From assembly GCA_035626395.1 (NCBI GenBank), contig DASPNR010000031.1, forward strand, positions 310,001 through 374,000: 64,000 nucleotides of DNA, in the 5' to 3' direction. The stretch is from Candidatus Limnocylindrales bacterium. Its GTDB lineage: Bacteria > Desulfobacterota > Binatia > UBA1149 > CAITLU01. The position numbers were made by a program, and so were the translations under genes. Below are positions 19,245 to 29,213 of this stretch, one piece after another (the stretch's first letter is position 1; every line of letters starts with the position of its first letter). Below the pieces are notes generated by a model. That model made no database searches, was not told the origin of the DNA, and saw nothing but the letters and a program-made list of their open reading frames with translations.

Positions 19245-21989
19245 ATGGATGAGAAAGCAGCTCGCGTAGTCGGAACAGAGGTGGAGCAGGCGATGTCGAC
19301 CAGGACGGGGCGCGGCCTCAGCTTTTCGCGCCGGCTGTCCAAGGCAGGAGTCGATCCCTACAGCACGGTGGAGTGGGAGCTGCGAGATGCCGTCATCCAG
19401 GGAGAGGGCGGCAAGGTCGTCTTCGAGCAGCGCGGCGTCGAGTTCCCTGCCAACTGGTCGCAGCTGGCCACCAATGTCGTCGCATCCAAGTATTTCCGCG
19501 GCCCGCTCGGCAGCCCGCAGCGCGAGACCAGCGTCCGCCAGCTCATCGGCCGCGTCGTCACCACCATCGTGGGCTGGGGCGAGGCACAGGGATACTTCGC
19601 CGACCTCGTCGCGCGCGACATCTTCCGCGACGAGCTCACGCACCTGATGCTCGAGCAGTACGCCTGCTTCAACAGCCCGGTATGGTTCAACGTCGGCGTG
19701 GAGGCCCGGCCGCAGTGCTCGGCCTGCTTCATCCTGTCGGTCGACGACACGATGGACTCGATCCTGGACTGGTACCGCAAGGAAGGCGTGATCTTCAAAG
19801 GCGGCTCGGGCTCGGGCGTCAACCTCTCGCGCATCCGCTCGTCCAAAGAGGAGCTCGGCGGCGGCGGCACAGCCTCCGGCCCCGTCTCCTTCATGCGCGC
19901 CGCCGACGCCTCGGCCGGCGTGATCAAGTCGGGCGGCAAGACTCGCCGTGCGGCCAAGATGGTCGTGCTCAACGTCGACCATCCGGACGTCGAGGAGTTC
20001 ATCTGTTGCAAGGCCGAGGAAGAAAAGAAGGCCTGGGCGCTGATCGATGCCGGCTACGACGGCGCCATCGACGGCACCGCCTACGGATCCGTCTTCTTCC
20101 AGAACGCGAACAACTCGGTGCGGGTCACCGACGATTTCATGCGCGCGGTGGCCGTCGACGGCCCCTGGAGCACGCGGCAGGTGCTGTCGGGGCAGCCGGC
20201 GCAGACCTACAGGGCGCGCGACCTGTGGCGCAAGATCGCCGAGAACGCCCATTTCTGCGGCGATCCGGGGCTGCAGTTCGATACGACCATCAACGACTGG
20301 CACACCTGCCCCAACACGGGCCGCATCAACGCGTCCAATCCGTGCAGCGAGTACATGCACCTGGACAACTCGGCCTGTAACCTGGCGTCGCTGAACCTGA
20401 TGAAGTTCACCGATGCCTCGGGCCGCTTCGAGGTGGAATCCTTCGCGCATGCGGTGGACCTCCTGATCACGGCGCAGGACATCCTGGTCGACAATTCGAG
20501 CTACCCGACCGACGAGATCGGCAAGACCGCCCGCGAGTACCGCCAGCTCGGCCTCGGCTACGCCAACCTCGGCGCGCTGCTGATGTCGATGGGCCTTCCC
20601 TACGACTCCGACGCCGGCCGCGCCTATTCGGCGGCCGTCACCTCCCTGATGTGCGGGCGCGCCTACGACCAGTCGACGAGGATCGCCGAGGCGATGGGAC
20701 CCTACGCCGGGTACGCCGCCAACCGCGAGCCGCAGCTGCGCGTCATCGAGAAGCACCGCGAGAAGTCGCGCGCGATCGACTCGGCCTACGTGCCGCTGGA
20801 CCTGCTCTCGGCCAGCCGCGACGTCTGGGACTCGGCACTGTCACGGGGCCGCACCCACGGCGTACGCAACTCGCAGGTGACGGTGCTGGCGCCGACCGGA
20901 ACGATCGCGTTCATGATGGACTGCGACACCACCGGTGTGGAGCCCGACATCGCGCTGGTCAAGTACAAGAAGCTGGTCGGCGGCGGCATGCTCAAGTTCG
21001 TCAACACCACGGTGTCGCGGGCGCTGCGCAAGCTCGGCTACGAGACGAGGCAGGTCACCGACATCCTCGAGTACATCGACGAGCACGACACCATCGAAGG
21101 CGCGCCGCACCTGCTCGAGGAGCACCTCCCGGTCTTCGACTGCGCCTTCAAACCGCGCTCGGGCGTTCGCTCGATCGAGCCGCTCGGCCACATCCGCATG
21201 ATGGGCGCGGTCCAGCCGTTCCTGTCGGGCGCGATCTCCAAGACCGTCAACATGCCCACCGACGCGACCATCGAGGATGTGGAGAACATCTACTTGGAGT
21301 CATGGCGGCTGGGGCTGAAGGCCGTGGCGATCTACCGGGACGGCTGCAAGCGAAGCCAGCCGCTCAACACCGGCACCGACGCCAAGAAGGAGAAGACGGC
21401 CGAGGCGGTCGAGGAGCCGGCGCGGCCGGTGCGCCATCGTCTCGGCGCCGATTGCCGCTCGATCCGCCACAAGTTCGATGTGGCCGGACACGAGGGCTAC
21501 ATCCACGTCGGCTTCTTCGAGGACGGCACCCCGGGCGAGATCTTCATCAAGATGGCCAAGGAGGGCTCGACCATCTCGGGCCTGATGGACACCATCGCCA
21601 CGCTGACCTCGCTGTCGCTGCAGTACGGCGTGCCGCTGGAAGCGCTGGTGAACAAATTCGCACACGTGCGCTTCGAGCCCTCGGGCTTCACCAAGAACCC
21701 GGACATCCCGGTGGCCAAGAGCCTGACCGACTACATCTTCCGCTTCCTCGGCAGCCGCTTCCTCGGCGAGAACAAGGTCGAGGCCACGGTGGTGACCGAG
21801 TCTGGCGAGGTCAAGGCGCCGTCGGGACGGCCCGAGCTGAAGGTCGTCGAGGGCGGGCAGGGCAGGCCGACCGATCTGTTCCTTTCGCAGAGCGATGCGC
21901 CCACGTGCTCGGACTGCGGCTCCATCATGATCCGCAACGGCGCCTGCTATAAATGCCACAACTGCGGCGCCACCAGCGGCTGCTCGTAA
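19245..21989 (+). CDS. nrdJ: Class II (adenosylcobalamin-dependent) ribonucleotide reductase
   Basis: 914 residues. NrdJ reduces ribonucleotides to deoxyribonucleotides using a B12-derived thiyl radical. Visible features are QYACFNSPVWFNVG, FKGGSGSGVNLSRIRSSKE near 185, NPCSEYMHLDNSACNLASLN near 365 and MPTDATIEDVENIYLESW. A C-terminal extension ends in the Cys-rich tail CSDCGS...CYKCHNCG characteristic of this subfamily and thought to re-reduce the active site. No nrdA/B or nrdD is in the window. The two NrdR-like boxes upstream indicate repression by NrdR. A 3' hairpin follows the stop. Confidence 0.95.
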   Translation: MDEKAARVVGTEVEQAMSTRTGRGLSFSRRLSKAGVDPYSTVEWELRDAVIQGEGGKVVFEQRGVEFPANWSQLATNVVASKYFRGPLGSPQRETSVRQLIGRVVTTIVGWGEAQGYFADLVARDIFRDELTHLMLEQYACFNSPVWFNVGVEARPQCSACFILSVDDTMDSILDWYRKEGVIFKGGSGSGVNLSRIRSSKEELGGGGTASGPVSFMRAADASAGVIKSGGKTRRAAKMVVLNVDHPDVEEFICCKAEEEKKAWALIDAGYDGAIDGTAYGSVFFQNANNSVRVTDDFMRAVAVDGPWSTRQVLSGQPAQTYRARDLWRKIAENAHFCGDPGLQFDTTINDWHTCPNTGRINASNPCSEYMHLDNSACNLASLNLMKFTDASGRFEVESFAHAVDLLITAQDILVDNSSYPTDEIGKTAREYRQLGLGYANLGALLMSMGLPYDSDAGRAYSAAVTSLMCGRAYDQSTRIAEAMGPYAGYAANREPQLRVIEKHREKSRAIDSAYVPLDLLSASRDVWDSALSRGRTHGVRNSQVTVLAPTGTIAFMMDCDTTGVEPDIALVKYKKLVGGGMLKFVNTTVSRALRKLGYETRQVTDILEYIDEHDTIEGAPHLLEEHLPVFDCAFKPRSGVRSIEPLGHIRMMGAVQPFLSGAISKTVNMPTDATIEDVENIYLESWRLGLKAVAIYRDGCKRSQPLNTGTDAKKEKTAEAVEEPARPVRHRLGADCRSIRHKFDVAGHEGYIHVGFFEDGTPGEIFIKMAKEGSTISGLMDTIATLTSLSLQYGVPLEALVNKFAHVRFEPSGFTKNPDIPVAKSLTDYIFRFLGSRFLGENKVEATVVTESGEVKAPSGRPELKVVEGGQGRPTDLFLSQSDAPTCSDCGSIMIRNGACYKCHNCGATSGCS

Positions 21990-22002
21990 ACGTCGCGTGC
22001 CG

Positions 22003-22037
22003 GTCTGGCGCCTTTCCTCGGCAAAGGCGCCAGGCCG
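22003..22037 (+). terminator. Hairpin after nrdJ, no T-tract
   Basis: The arms ggtctggcgccttt (22003-22016) and aaaggcgccaggcc (22024-22037) form a 14-bp stem with one G-U pair and a 7-nt loop. No U-run follows, so it may stabilise the 3' end or act only weakly as a terminator between the convergent nrdJ and ftsB-like genes. Confidence 0.5.
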
Positions 22038-22086
22038 CGAGCGGGAGGAAGGGAAGAGGAGACTGCGAAGGAGTGCGTCGCTGGAG

Positions 22087-22401
22087 CTAACGGGCCGCCG
22101 CGGCCGCATCGGAGCCGGGCACGACGATCATGACCTCGCCCGGCCGCACCCAGTTCTGCGAGGTGCGAAGCTCGGTCTCCAGCGCGCGTGGATCGCTCTT
22201 GAGCGACTCGAGCCGCTCTTCCAGGGCGGCATTGGCCAGAATGCGCTCGTGCACCCGGTCCGAACGGTCGGCGACCTGGGCGCGCAGGGCGCGCAGGCCC
22301 GGAAGGCCGTACGGGCCGAGGAAAAGCGAGTACGCGAGCACGATGGCGCTGATCCCGAGCAGCCGCACCAGCCAGACGAAGACGGTATGGGACGAGCGCA
22401 T
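22087..22401 (-). CDS. FtsB/DivIC-family septum formation initiator
   Basis: 104 residues from ATG 22401. An N-terminal membrane span (VFVWLVRLLGISAIVLAYSL) is followed by a short Gly-containing turn and a coiled coil (LRALRAQVADRSDRV...LEERLESLKSD). It ends with the RTSQNWVRPGEVMIVV motif that resembles the FtsB/DivIC post-coil segment (less-regular ETEAR...PGE). FtsB bridges FtsL and FtsQ in the divisome. It is divergent from eno, 141 bp apart; ftsB next to eno is a classic bacterial arrangement, which supports the call. Confidence 0.85.
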   Translation of the reverse strand: MRSSHTVFVWLVRLLGISAIVLAYSLFLGPYGLPGLRALRAQVADRSDRVHERILANAALEERLESLKSDPRALETELRTSQNWVRPGEVMIVVPGSDAAAAAR

Positions 22402-22515
22402 TCTTGCCGAAGTCCTGCTCGCGACTCGCCGGCGCCAGCCGAGGTCGCCAGCGGCCGCGCTTGCGCAGCACGAGACGCGGCAACCATACACGCCGCGCAC
22501 GGCTGCGGCGACTGA

Positions 22516-23817
<1,302 letters not shown>

Positions 23818-23958
23818 CGATCCGCCGCGCGCGTGAAGCCACCGGGAATGCTCGCCACGGCTGCGATCGAGCGCGCCAGCGCATCCTTCGAAGAGCTCGC
23901 GACGTCGAATCGACGACATCTCGACGTGTGCATAGGCGCCCATGCGAGTGCGTTTTTG

Positions 23959-23988
23959 TTGACTCCCGTGTCTCTGGGTCTCTATAAT
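23959..23988 (+). promoter_or_regulatory. Strong sigma70 promoter for the histone-like gene
   Basis: TTGACT (23959-23964), 18-bp spacer and a perfect TATAAT (23983-23988). Transcription would begin near 23995, giving a leader of about 80 nt before the ATG at 24076. In sequence this GC-rich, such a match is unlikely by chance. Confidence 0.8.
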
Positions 23989-24075
23989 TCGTTCAGTGTG
24001 TAAGCTCGGTGTGCACACCGTTCGATGCTTCGCCTGCGAGGGTGTTCGCGGATAACAGCTGAAGGAGGCAAACCA

Positions 24076-24282
24076 ATGGCTGGAAGAAAGAAGGCATCGA
24101 AGAAGAAGGGCGGCAAGAAGAAGGCCGCCAAGAAGGCTGGAAAGAAGAAGGGCGGCAAGAAGAAGGCCGCCAAGAAGAAGGCTGGCAAGCGCAAGGCCAG
24201 CAAGCGGAGTGCCGCTCCCGCTGCCGAGGGAGCTGCACCGAAGCGTCGTCGCACCGCGCGTCGTCGCACCGCGAAGAAGTAG
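24076..24282 (+). CDS. Lysine-rich histone H1-like protein (68 aa)
   Basis: A very basic protein (Lys, Arg, Ala and Gly dominate) beginning MAGRKKASKKKGG. It lacks the globular domain of eukaryotic H1 and resembles the small Lys/Ala-rich nucleoid proteins such as chlamydial HC1/HC2 tails. The ATG follows AAGGAGG with suitable spacing. The DNA holds a 36-bp perfect repeat (24100-24135 and 24142-24177), a 42-bp or 14-codon period that can expand or contract. It has its own strong promoter, suggesting high expression. Non-specific DNA or RNA binding is inferred from composition only. Confidence 0.8.
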   Translation: MAGRKKASKKKGGKKKAAKKAGKKKGGKKKAAKKKAGKRKASKRSAAPAAEGAAPKRRRTARRRTAKK

Positions 24283-24450
24283 TCCGACTCGTCGGACTTG
24301 TTCGTAGCCGGCTGGCCATCGGCCGGCGAGCAACGGGCTGAACGGTCGGCCGGTTGTCGAGGATAGAAAGGGAAAAACCAGGTACGAGCGCCCGGTTTCG
24401 TACCTAAAGCGAGCACCCACAGGCGAAGCAGGAACCCCACGGGGTTCGAA
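24281..24450 (+). ncRNA. Structured 3' region, possible RNA element
   Basis: No gene is visible between the histone-like stop and the terminator, but the stretch holds several hairpins in the plus-strand transcript. These are agtccgac-tc-gtcggact (24281-24298, overlapping the stop codon), a gccggc pair near 24308-24328, an 8-bp stem with a 10-nt loop at 24380-24405, and gaacccc-ac-ggggttc at 24432-24447. It may be a structured 3' UTR or a processed small RNA. I recognise no Rfam family. Confidence 0.4.
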
Positions 24451-24453
24451 GAA

Positions 24454-24482
24454 GCCTCCCGGACCTTCCGGGAGGCTTTTTT
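24454..24482 (+). terminator. Rho-independent terminator
   Basis: A perfect 10-bp stem (gcctcccgga / tccgggaggc), a 3-nt loop and six T residues. It ends the histone-like transcript together with its structured 3' region. Confidence 0.9.
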
Positions 24483-24643
24483 CGTCGGGGCGCTGCTGCC
24501 GGTGCGGGCTGCTGCTTGGAGCCGGCAACGGACGGCGCGGGCCGCGGACGTGACCGTCACCGCGCGGGCAGCGTCGGCATCTGGCCGGATCCGAGGCGCG
24601 GAACGATGCGGCTGGTGTGAGGAGGCGCCCCCCGTGGTCGCCG

Positions 24644-24672
24644 TTGACATCGAGTCAGGTGTCCAATACTAG
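24644..24672 (+). promoter_or_regulatory. Probable promoter for the SCP2 gene
   Basis: A perfect -35 box TTGACA (24644-24649) with, 17 bp downstream, the weak -10 TACTAG (24667-24672). It sits about 40 bp upstream of the SCP2-gene ATG and just after the preceding terminator. Confidence 0.5.
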
Positions 24673-24710
24673 ACCGCAAAATTCAGCGCCCCACGGAGGA
24701 TCAACCACCC

Positions 24711-25046
24711 ATGGCCGAGCAAGCAACGAGTGCGAAGCAAGTTTTCGAAGTGATGCCTTCGCGGTTCAACGCAGCCGCTGCCCAAGGCGTCAACGCCACC
24801 TATCAGTTCGATCTGACCGGCGACGGCGGCGGCACCTGGCAGGTCAAGGTCGCCAACGGCACCTGCGAGGTCAGCGAGGGCGCCCCGGGCCCGGCCAACA
24901 TCACCATCACCATGGCTGCTTCGGACTACCTCGACATGATCAACGGCAAGCTGAACCCGCAGATGGCCTTCATGGGCGGCAAGCTGAAGATCAAGGGCGA
25001 CATGAGCCTGGCCCTGAAGATGCAGCAGATCTTCCCGAACGCGTAA
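24711..25046 (+). CDS. SCP2 sterol-binding domain protein
   Basis: 111 residues forming a single SCP2 domain, a small hydrophobic-ligand carrier fold. The pattern is typical: VFEVMPSRFNA, YQFDLTGDGGGTWQVKV, ANITITMAASDYLDMINGKLNPQMAFMGGKLKIKGDMSLALKM-type C-terminal half (shown here only as the key segments DYLDMINGKLNP and GKLKIKGDMSLALK). The ligand is probably a lipid or acyl compound. It stands alone between two terminators with its own promoter, so it is monocistronic. Confidence 0.9.
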   Translation: MAEQATSAKQVFEVMPSRFNAAAAQGVNATYQFDLTGDGGGTWQVKVANGTCEVSEGAPGPANITITMAASDYLDMINGKLNPQMAFMGGKLKIKGDMSLALKMQQIFPNA

Positions 25047-25071
25047 GCGTCGGGTCAGACCGCTCCAAGTG

Positions 25072-25109
25072 AAAGGGGCGCCTCCGAGAAGGAGGCGCCC
25101 CTTTTTTTT
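25072..25109 (+). terminator. Rho-independent terminator after SCP2 gene
   Basis: The arms aaaggggcgcctcc and ggaggcgcccctttt form a 14-bp stem around the loop gagaa and run into eight T residues (25102-25109). The stem starts 26 bp after the SCP2 stop. Confidence 0.92.
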
Positions 25110-25171
25110 GATTCCGCCGGCGGGCATCAAGGGCGTGCCGGCCTCTCGCGTCTCGGCGGCGGGCACACTGA

Positions 25172-25246
25172 GCGCGGCCGCGTGTCCGCGGCGGGCCGCG
25201 CCGCGCTTCGCGCTTCGTGTCGGCCGCGGGCAAGCCCACGGCCGCG
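25172..25246. repeat. REP-like palindromic element, copy B (left arm shortened)
   Basis: This copy shares the conserved loop (ccgcgccgcgcttcgcgcttcgt) and the right arm with copies A and C. Its left arm lacks about four bases, so the stem is less perfect. It lies between the convergent SCP2 and patatin genes. The rest of 25110-25291 holds no gene. Confidence 0.72.
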
Positions 25247-25291
25247 CTCTGCGAGGTAGCTCGGGCCGCTACCGACCGGCACTCCGTACGA

Positions 25292-26641
25292 CTAGGCCAC
25301 GCCGAGGTTGCGTCGCGGCACGTCGCGCAGCAGGACCTCGGCGCTGCTCTCGCCAAAGCTGCCGCGGTTCATCTTCTCCAGGCCTGCCCGCACTTCGCGG
25401 CGCGTCATCAGAATCCCGTACGAGCCGAGGATCTGCTTGATGATGTCGTAGTGGGTGTCGATGGAATGCGTCACCGACGTGTAGCCGCGACGGCCGGCGC
25501 GCGGGCCATCCCAGAGGGCCAGCGGGTTCATCCCGAACATGTGCACGTCGGTGTCGGCCGGCTCCACCACGATGATGTCGCCGTGGAACTGGTCGTTGTT
25601 CTGGTACTCGCGCAGTCCGTATTGCAGGCGCGTGTGGAGCAGGGTCCGGAAGACCTGATTGATCACGCCGACCATGCCCGAGTCGGCGATGGGCGTGCCC
25701 TCGCTGACCCATTCCCCCTTGTCGATGTCATAGCGCCGATGCACGCGATTGGAGAAGGGCCGGAACGGGTTGTAGCAGATGATCAGGTCGGCGCCGTGCT
25801 CGATGGCTACGTCGAGATTGGCCGTGCGGCGCACGCCACCGTCCACGTAGTCGATGCCGTTGATGCGCGCGGGCTTGTAGAAGCCCGGCAGCGCCGTCGA
25901 GGCCTGGATGGCCTGGGAGATCGTCGCCGACGAATCCGTGTTGTGCCCGAAGACGACCTGTTCGGCCGTGTCCAGGTTCATCGCGCAGATGTACAGCTCC
26001 TTGCCGACCTGCTCGTGGAAGGATTTGAAATCGTTCGGGATTCCATTGCGCTCGAAGTTCTCGCGCAGGTACAGCTCGATGTTGCTGTTGTCGAACAGGC
26101 CCGAGGGCAGGTAGTCCTGCGGCATCGGGATGCGGCCGGCCAGAAGCTCCTGCACGACCGGTGCCGCCACGTCCTGGAAGGTCGCCAGGGACGGGTTCCT
26201 CTGGAACAGCCGCACTGCCGGCCGCAGCTTCTCCACCAGATGCGGCGAACTGCCGATCATGCGCGAGAGCGTGCGCGGCACGTACAACGCCAGGTCGGCC
26301 ACGAACGCGACCGGCTTGCGCGCGAGCTCTTCGTAGTTGGGCTGGTAGAAATGGCGAGGCAGGAACCGGGAGACGATGTTGGAACTGCCGTCGAGGGCCC
26401 GCAGCGTTTCGGACGGGGCCACGCCCGCGGCCAGAGGGGCCGACAGGAGCGCGCCGGCGCTCAGGCCCACGTAGAGATCGAAGTCGGTGGTCTTGCGGTT
26501 GATCAGGAAGTCGTCGAGCGCCTTCAGGCCACCGAGCTTGAAAGCGCCGCCGGTGACTGCACCACCGGCAAGCACCAGCGCGACCTTCGGATTTCGCTTG
26601 CGGGTCGAGAGGTCGCTCTTCTGGATGATGGTGATGCCCAT
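25292..26641 (-). CDS. Patatin-like phospholipase
   Basis: 449 residues. The patatin catalytic set is complete: a Gly-rich oxyanion loop (LAGGAVTGGAF, residues 24-34), the nucleophile in GLSAG (Ser61) and the dyad aspartate in YVDGGVRR. No signal peptide is seen, so it is probably cytosolic or membrane-associated. Lipid acyl hydrolysis is inferred from the family; bacterial members act as phospholipases or toxins. It follows the murU-like gene by 63 bp on the same strand and may be cotranscribed with the murU/amgK-like pair. Confidence 0.88.
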   Translation of the reverse strand: MGITIIQKSDLSTRKRNPKVALVLAGGAVTGGAFKLGGLKALDDFLINRKTTDFDLYVGLSAGALLSAPLAAGVAPSETLRALDGSSNIVSRFLPRHFYQPNYEELARKPVAFVADLALYVPRTLSRMIGSSPHLVEKLRPAVRLFQRNPSLATFQDVAAPVVQELLAGRIPMPQDYLPSGLFDNSNIELYLRENFERNGIPNDFKSFHEQVGKELYICAMNLDTAEQVVFGHNTDSSATISQAIQASTALPGFYKPARINGIDYVDGGVRRTANLDVAIEHGADLIICYNPFRPFSNRVHRRYDIDKGEWVSEGTPIADSGMVGVINQVFRTLLHTRLQYGLREYQNNDQFHGDIIVVEPADTDVHMFGMNPLALWDGPRAGRRGYTSVTHSIDTHYDIIKQILGSYGILMTRREVRAGLEKMNRGSFGESSAEVLLRDVPRRNLGVA

Positions 26642-26704
26642 GACCGTTGTGAACCTCGTCGGGGCGTCTGCGGCGCGGCGGCCGTGCCCCTTTATTGACG
26701 AAGT

Positions 26705-27466
26705 TTACATTTCGACGCTCTGCGTTGTCCAGGCCCCACCACTGCGCATCCCCAGCAGCGCTGCGGCTTCGGCGAGCTCCTGCGGCGTGCCGACGGTGAT
26801 CCAGGTGCCGTCGAAGCGGTATCCATACATAGGCTGCTCGGCGACCAGCATCTGCGGGTAGGTCACGCGGGTGATCGAGAACGGCTCGGAGGGCGGCATG
26901 TAGTCGAACACCACCGGCTCCAGAACCTGCACTCCCGTGTACATGAAGGGCTCCAGGGGGTGCTGCGCGTTCGGGCGGACGTGCTGCAGGAACGCTCCAA
27001 TGCGCCCGTCGGGCTCGGTGCGGATCAGCCCGAACTGCTCCATGCGATCATGCTTTTGCAGCACCAGCGTAGCGGCGGCGCGCCGCGCCAGGTGGAAATC
27101 GATCACTGCGCGCAGATCGACGTCGACGATCGTGTCGGAGTTGAGAGTGACGAACGTGCAATCGCCGAGAAGGCGTCTGGCGTCGCGGATGCCGCCGCCG
27201 GTGTCCTGCAGCGGATTCTCCGGGCTGTAGTCGATGGCCAGCCCGAAGCGCGCCCCGTCGCCGAGATGGTCGCGAATCTGATCGCCGAGGTGGTGGAGAT
27301 TGACGACGACGCGACCGATGCCGGCGCTCGCCACGCACTCGAGCGCATACTCGATCAGCGGCTTGCCACCGACGTTGACCAGAGGCTTGGGCACCGTGTC
27401 GGTGAGGGGCCGCAGGCGCTCACCGCGTCCCGCGGCCAGCACCATGGCGCGGATCTCGTTGCTCAT
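26705..27466 (-). CDS. MurU-like sugar-1-phosphate nucleotidyltransferase
   Basis: 253 residues from ATG 27466. The N-terminal signature AMVLAAGRGERLRPLTDTVPKPLV is that of NTP-transferases, followed by GGKPLIEYAL, NSDTIVD (metal Asp) and a short left-handed end. Together with the kinase-like gene 16 bp upstream it matches the AmgK-MurU pair of Pseudomonas. In that pair MurU makes UDP-MurNAc from MurNAc-1-phosphate, letting the cell recycle its wall. A mannose- or glucose-1-phosphate substrate cannot be excluded from sequence alone. Confidence 0.83.
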   Translation of the reverse strand: MSNEIRAMVLAAGRGERLRPLTDTVPKPLVNVGGKPLIEYALECVASAGIGRVVVNLHHLGDQIRDHLGDGARFGLAIDYSPENPLQDTGGGIRDARRLLGDCTFVTLNSDTIVDVDLRAVIDFHLARRAAATLVLQKHDRMEQFGLIRTEPDGRIGAFLQHVRPNAQHPLEPFMYTGVQVLEPVVFDYMPPSEPFSITRVTYPQMLVAEQPMYGYRFDGTWITVGTPQELAEAAALLGMRSGGAWTTQSVEM

Positions 27467-27482
27467 GCGCCGGCGGTCGAGA

Positions 27483-28562
27483 TCACTGCGCGGCACCGAT
27501 GCCGGCATCGGTGCCGTCACGGGCCGCCAGAGCGAACAGCTCGGCGGTGGCCGTCACGCCATCGGCGCAGGCCAGCAGCTGTCGTGCCGTCGAGCACACC
27601 ACCGGCAGCATGGCTCGATACGCCGGCTTGCCCTTGACGTCGGCCAGGTAGTTGAAGCGGCCGACGACCTTCAGCACGCGCTGCAGCGCCAGCAGCATGT
27701 AGCTGGCGCGAGTCTCCTCGAAGCTGCCCAGGCGCCCGGCCGTCTGCTGCTCGTAGAATCGCAGCACGAGCCGGTCGGCGAGCGCCGGCACGATCAGCTC
27801 GGGCGTCATGCGGTCGGTCAGGAGCGAGGCGACGTCGTAGAGCGCCGGCGCCTGCAGCGCGTCCTGGAAGTCGATGAAGCGCAGGCGCCCCTGCCAGTAG
27901 TGGATGTTCCAGGCGTGGTAGTCGCGGTGGGCGAAGACGCGCGGAAGACGGTCGAGGCGCTGCGCGACGCAATGAAGCTCGCGGCGGCTGGCCTCGATCA
28001 GCGACGACGGCGCCGCGCCGAGGCCGAACTCGAGGAAATGCTCGAACTCCCACGTGAAGAGCCGCTCGTCGAAGGCCTGCGTGAAGGCGTAGCAGCCGCT
28101 GCCGTCGTCCACCGCACGCGCCTGCAGCGCGGCGATCTGGTCGAGCGCGCTGCCGAACAGCTCCTGCGCATCTCCGCTGCGGGCGGCGTCCCACAGCGGC
28201 ACGTCGCCGACGTCTTCGAGCACGATCAGAGAAGAATCCGGCGCCACTCCGTAAAGCACGGGTAATGCATCCGTGTGGCGCGACAGGAAGCGCGCGACGT
28301 TGACGAAAGGCAGCTCCTTGGGACCACCCGCGCCGTAAACCGACAGCTCCTCCGACGACATCGCCACCGCCGAGTCCTGCAGGACCATGATGACGACGCT
28401 GGCGGGCGCGCCCCGGTCCGCGCCGCCGCTCAGCCAGGCGCGCAGATAGCTGCGAGTGGAGGCATCGCCGCGCAATGGCGCGATGCGCTCGACCGAGGCA
28501 CCCGGCCAGTGCCTCGCGGCGACCTCGCTCGTGAAAGCGTGTGCCTTTCCCGCACCATCCAT
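27483..28562 (-). CDS. AmgK-like sugar kinase (APH fold)
   Basis: 359 residues from ATG 28562; an ATG at 28622 would add 20 residues. This aminoglycoside-phosphotransferase-fold protein has RGDASTRSYLRAWL near the N-terminus, IVLEDVGDVPLWD, the catalytic loop FAHRDYHAWNIH and the metal motif LRFIDFQDAL. In the AmgK family it phosphorylates MurNAc/GlcNAc at the anomeric position in peptidoglycan recycling. The adjacent MurU-like gene supports this. It is divergent from the nuo operon, with about 300 bp between them. Confidence 0.85.
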   Translation of the reverse strand: MDGAGKAHAFTSEVAARHWPGASVERIAPLRGDASTRSYLRAWLSGGADRGAPASVVIMVLQDSAVAMSSEELSVYGAGGPKELPFVNVARFLSRHTDALPVLYGVAPDSSLIVLEDVGDVPLWDAARSGDAQELFGSALDQIAALQARAVDDGSGCYAFTQAFDERLFTWEFEHFLEFGLGAAPSSLIEASRRELHCVAQRLDRLPRVFAHRDYHAWNIHYWQGRLRFIDFQDALQAPALYDVASLLTDRMTPELIVPALADRLVLRFYEQQTAGRLGSFEETRASYMLLALQRVLKVVGRFNYLADVKGKPAYRAMLPVVCSTARQLLACADGVTATAELFALAARDGTDAGIGAAQ

Positions 28563-28775
28563 CGTTGCCGTTCCGATCGACCCTGCCTGCGCTTGCTGTA
28601 CGCCTGCCGCACCAACACCCATGTTCCGCTCCACTTCGTCAGTCGTTGGCTGTTCGCCGTCACCGGAGGCCGCGCTCTCGACTCGCGCCGCGGCCACGCG
28701 CGGCAGGGCCACCCCATGCTTCGTACAGAGCCTTCCCGAGTGCGGCAAGAGCCACTTGCGCGTATTCCCGCTTTT

Positions 28776-28804
28776 TTGACATCGGCGCCTCCCCTGGCGA
28801 TAAG
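28776..28804 (+). promoter_or_regulatory. Promoter of the nuo operon
   Basis: TTGACA (28776-28781), 17-bp spacer, GATAAG (28799-28804), 55 bp before the nuoA ATG. It lies in the roughly 300-bp gap (28563-28859) between amgK-like and nuoA, which otherwise shows no gene. Confidence 0.65.
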
Positions 28805-28859
28805 GCGCGGTCGCCGGCGGACCTACGCTGCACCAGGCCGGCACGCCGGCAACTCCGAC

Positions 28860-29213
28860 ATGTCCGACTACATCTCCGTCCTGCTCACGCTGGTGCTTGG
28901 CGCCGTGATCGTCGGCGTCATGTGCAACCTGAACCGCCTGCTCGGCCCCCGCGTCAAGACGGCGATCAAGGGGGAGACCTTCGAATGCGGCAACGATCCC
29001 AGCGGACCGGGCTGGGGCCGTTTCTCCATCAAGTTCTACATGGTGGCCATCCTCTTCATCGTCTTCGATGTGGAGGTCGTCTTCATGTACCCGTGGGCGG
29101 CGATCTACCGGGAGCTGGGGCTGTTCGGGTTCGTGGAAATGGCCATTTTCGTCACGATCCTGGCCGTCGGCTACGTCTACGCGTGGCGCAAGGGAGCGCT
29201 GGAATGGCGCTAG
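28860..29213 (+). CDS. nuoA: NADH-quinone oxidoreductase subunit A
   Basis: 117 residues, three membrane spans. The conserved loop YECG-type segment is ETFECGNDPSG, followed by RFSIKFYMVAILFIVFDVEVVFMYPWA, the hallmark of subunit A (given here by the key residues FDVE). NuoA is part of the membrane arm near the quinone channel. It opens the operon behind a good promoter. Its stop overlaps the nuoC start by 10 bp, leaving no room for nuoB between them. Confidence 0.95.
   Translation: MSDYISVLLTLVLGAVIVGVMCNLNRLLGPRVKTAIKGETFECGNDPSGPGWGRFSIKFYMVAILFIVFDVEVVFMYPWAAIYRELGLFGFVEMAIFVTILAVGYVYAWRKGALEWR

Noticed and set aside
24436..24452. tRNA-like T-loop motif (ggggttcgaa)
   Set aside because: No acceptor, D-arm or anticodon arm can be folded around it. 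It is explained by the 7-bp hairpin at 24432-24447.
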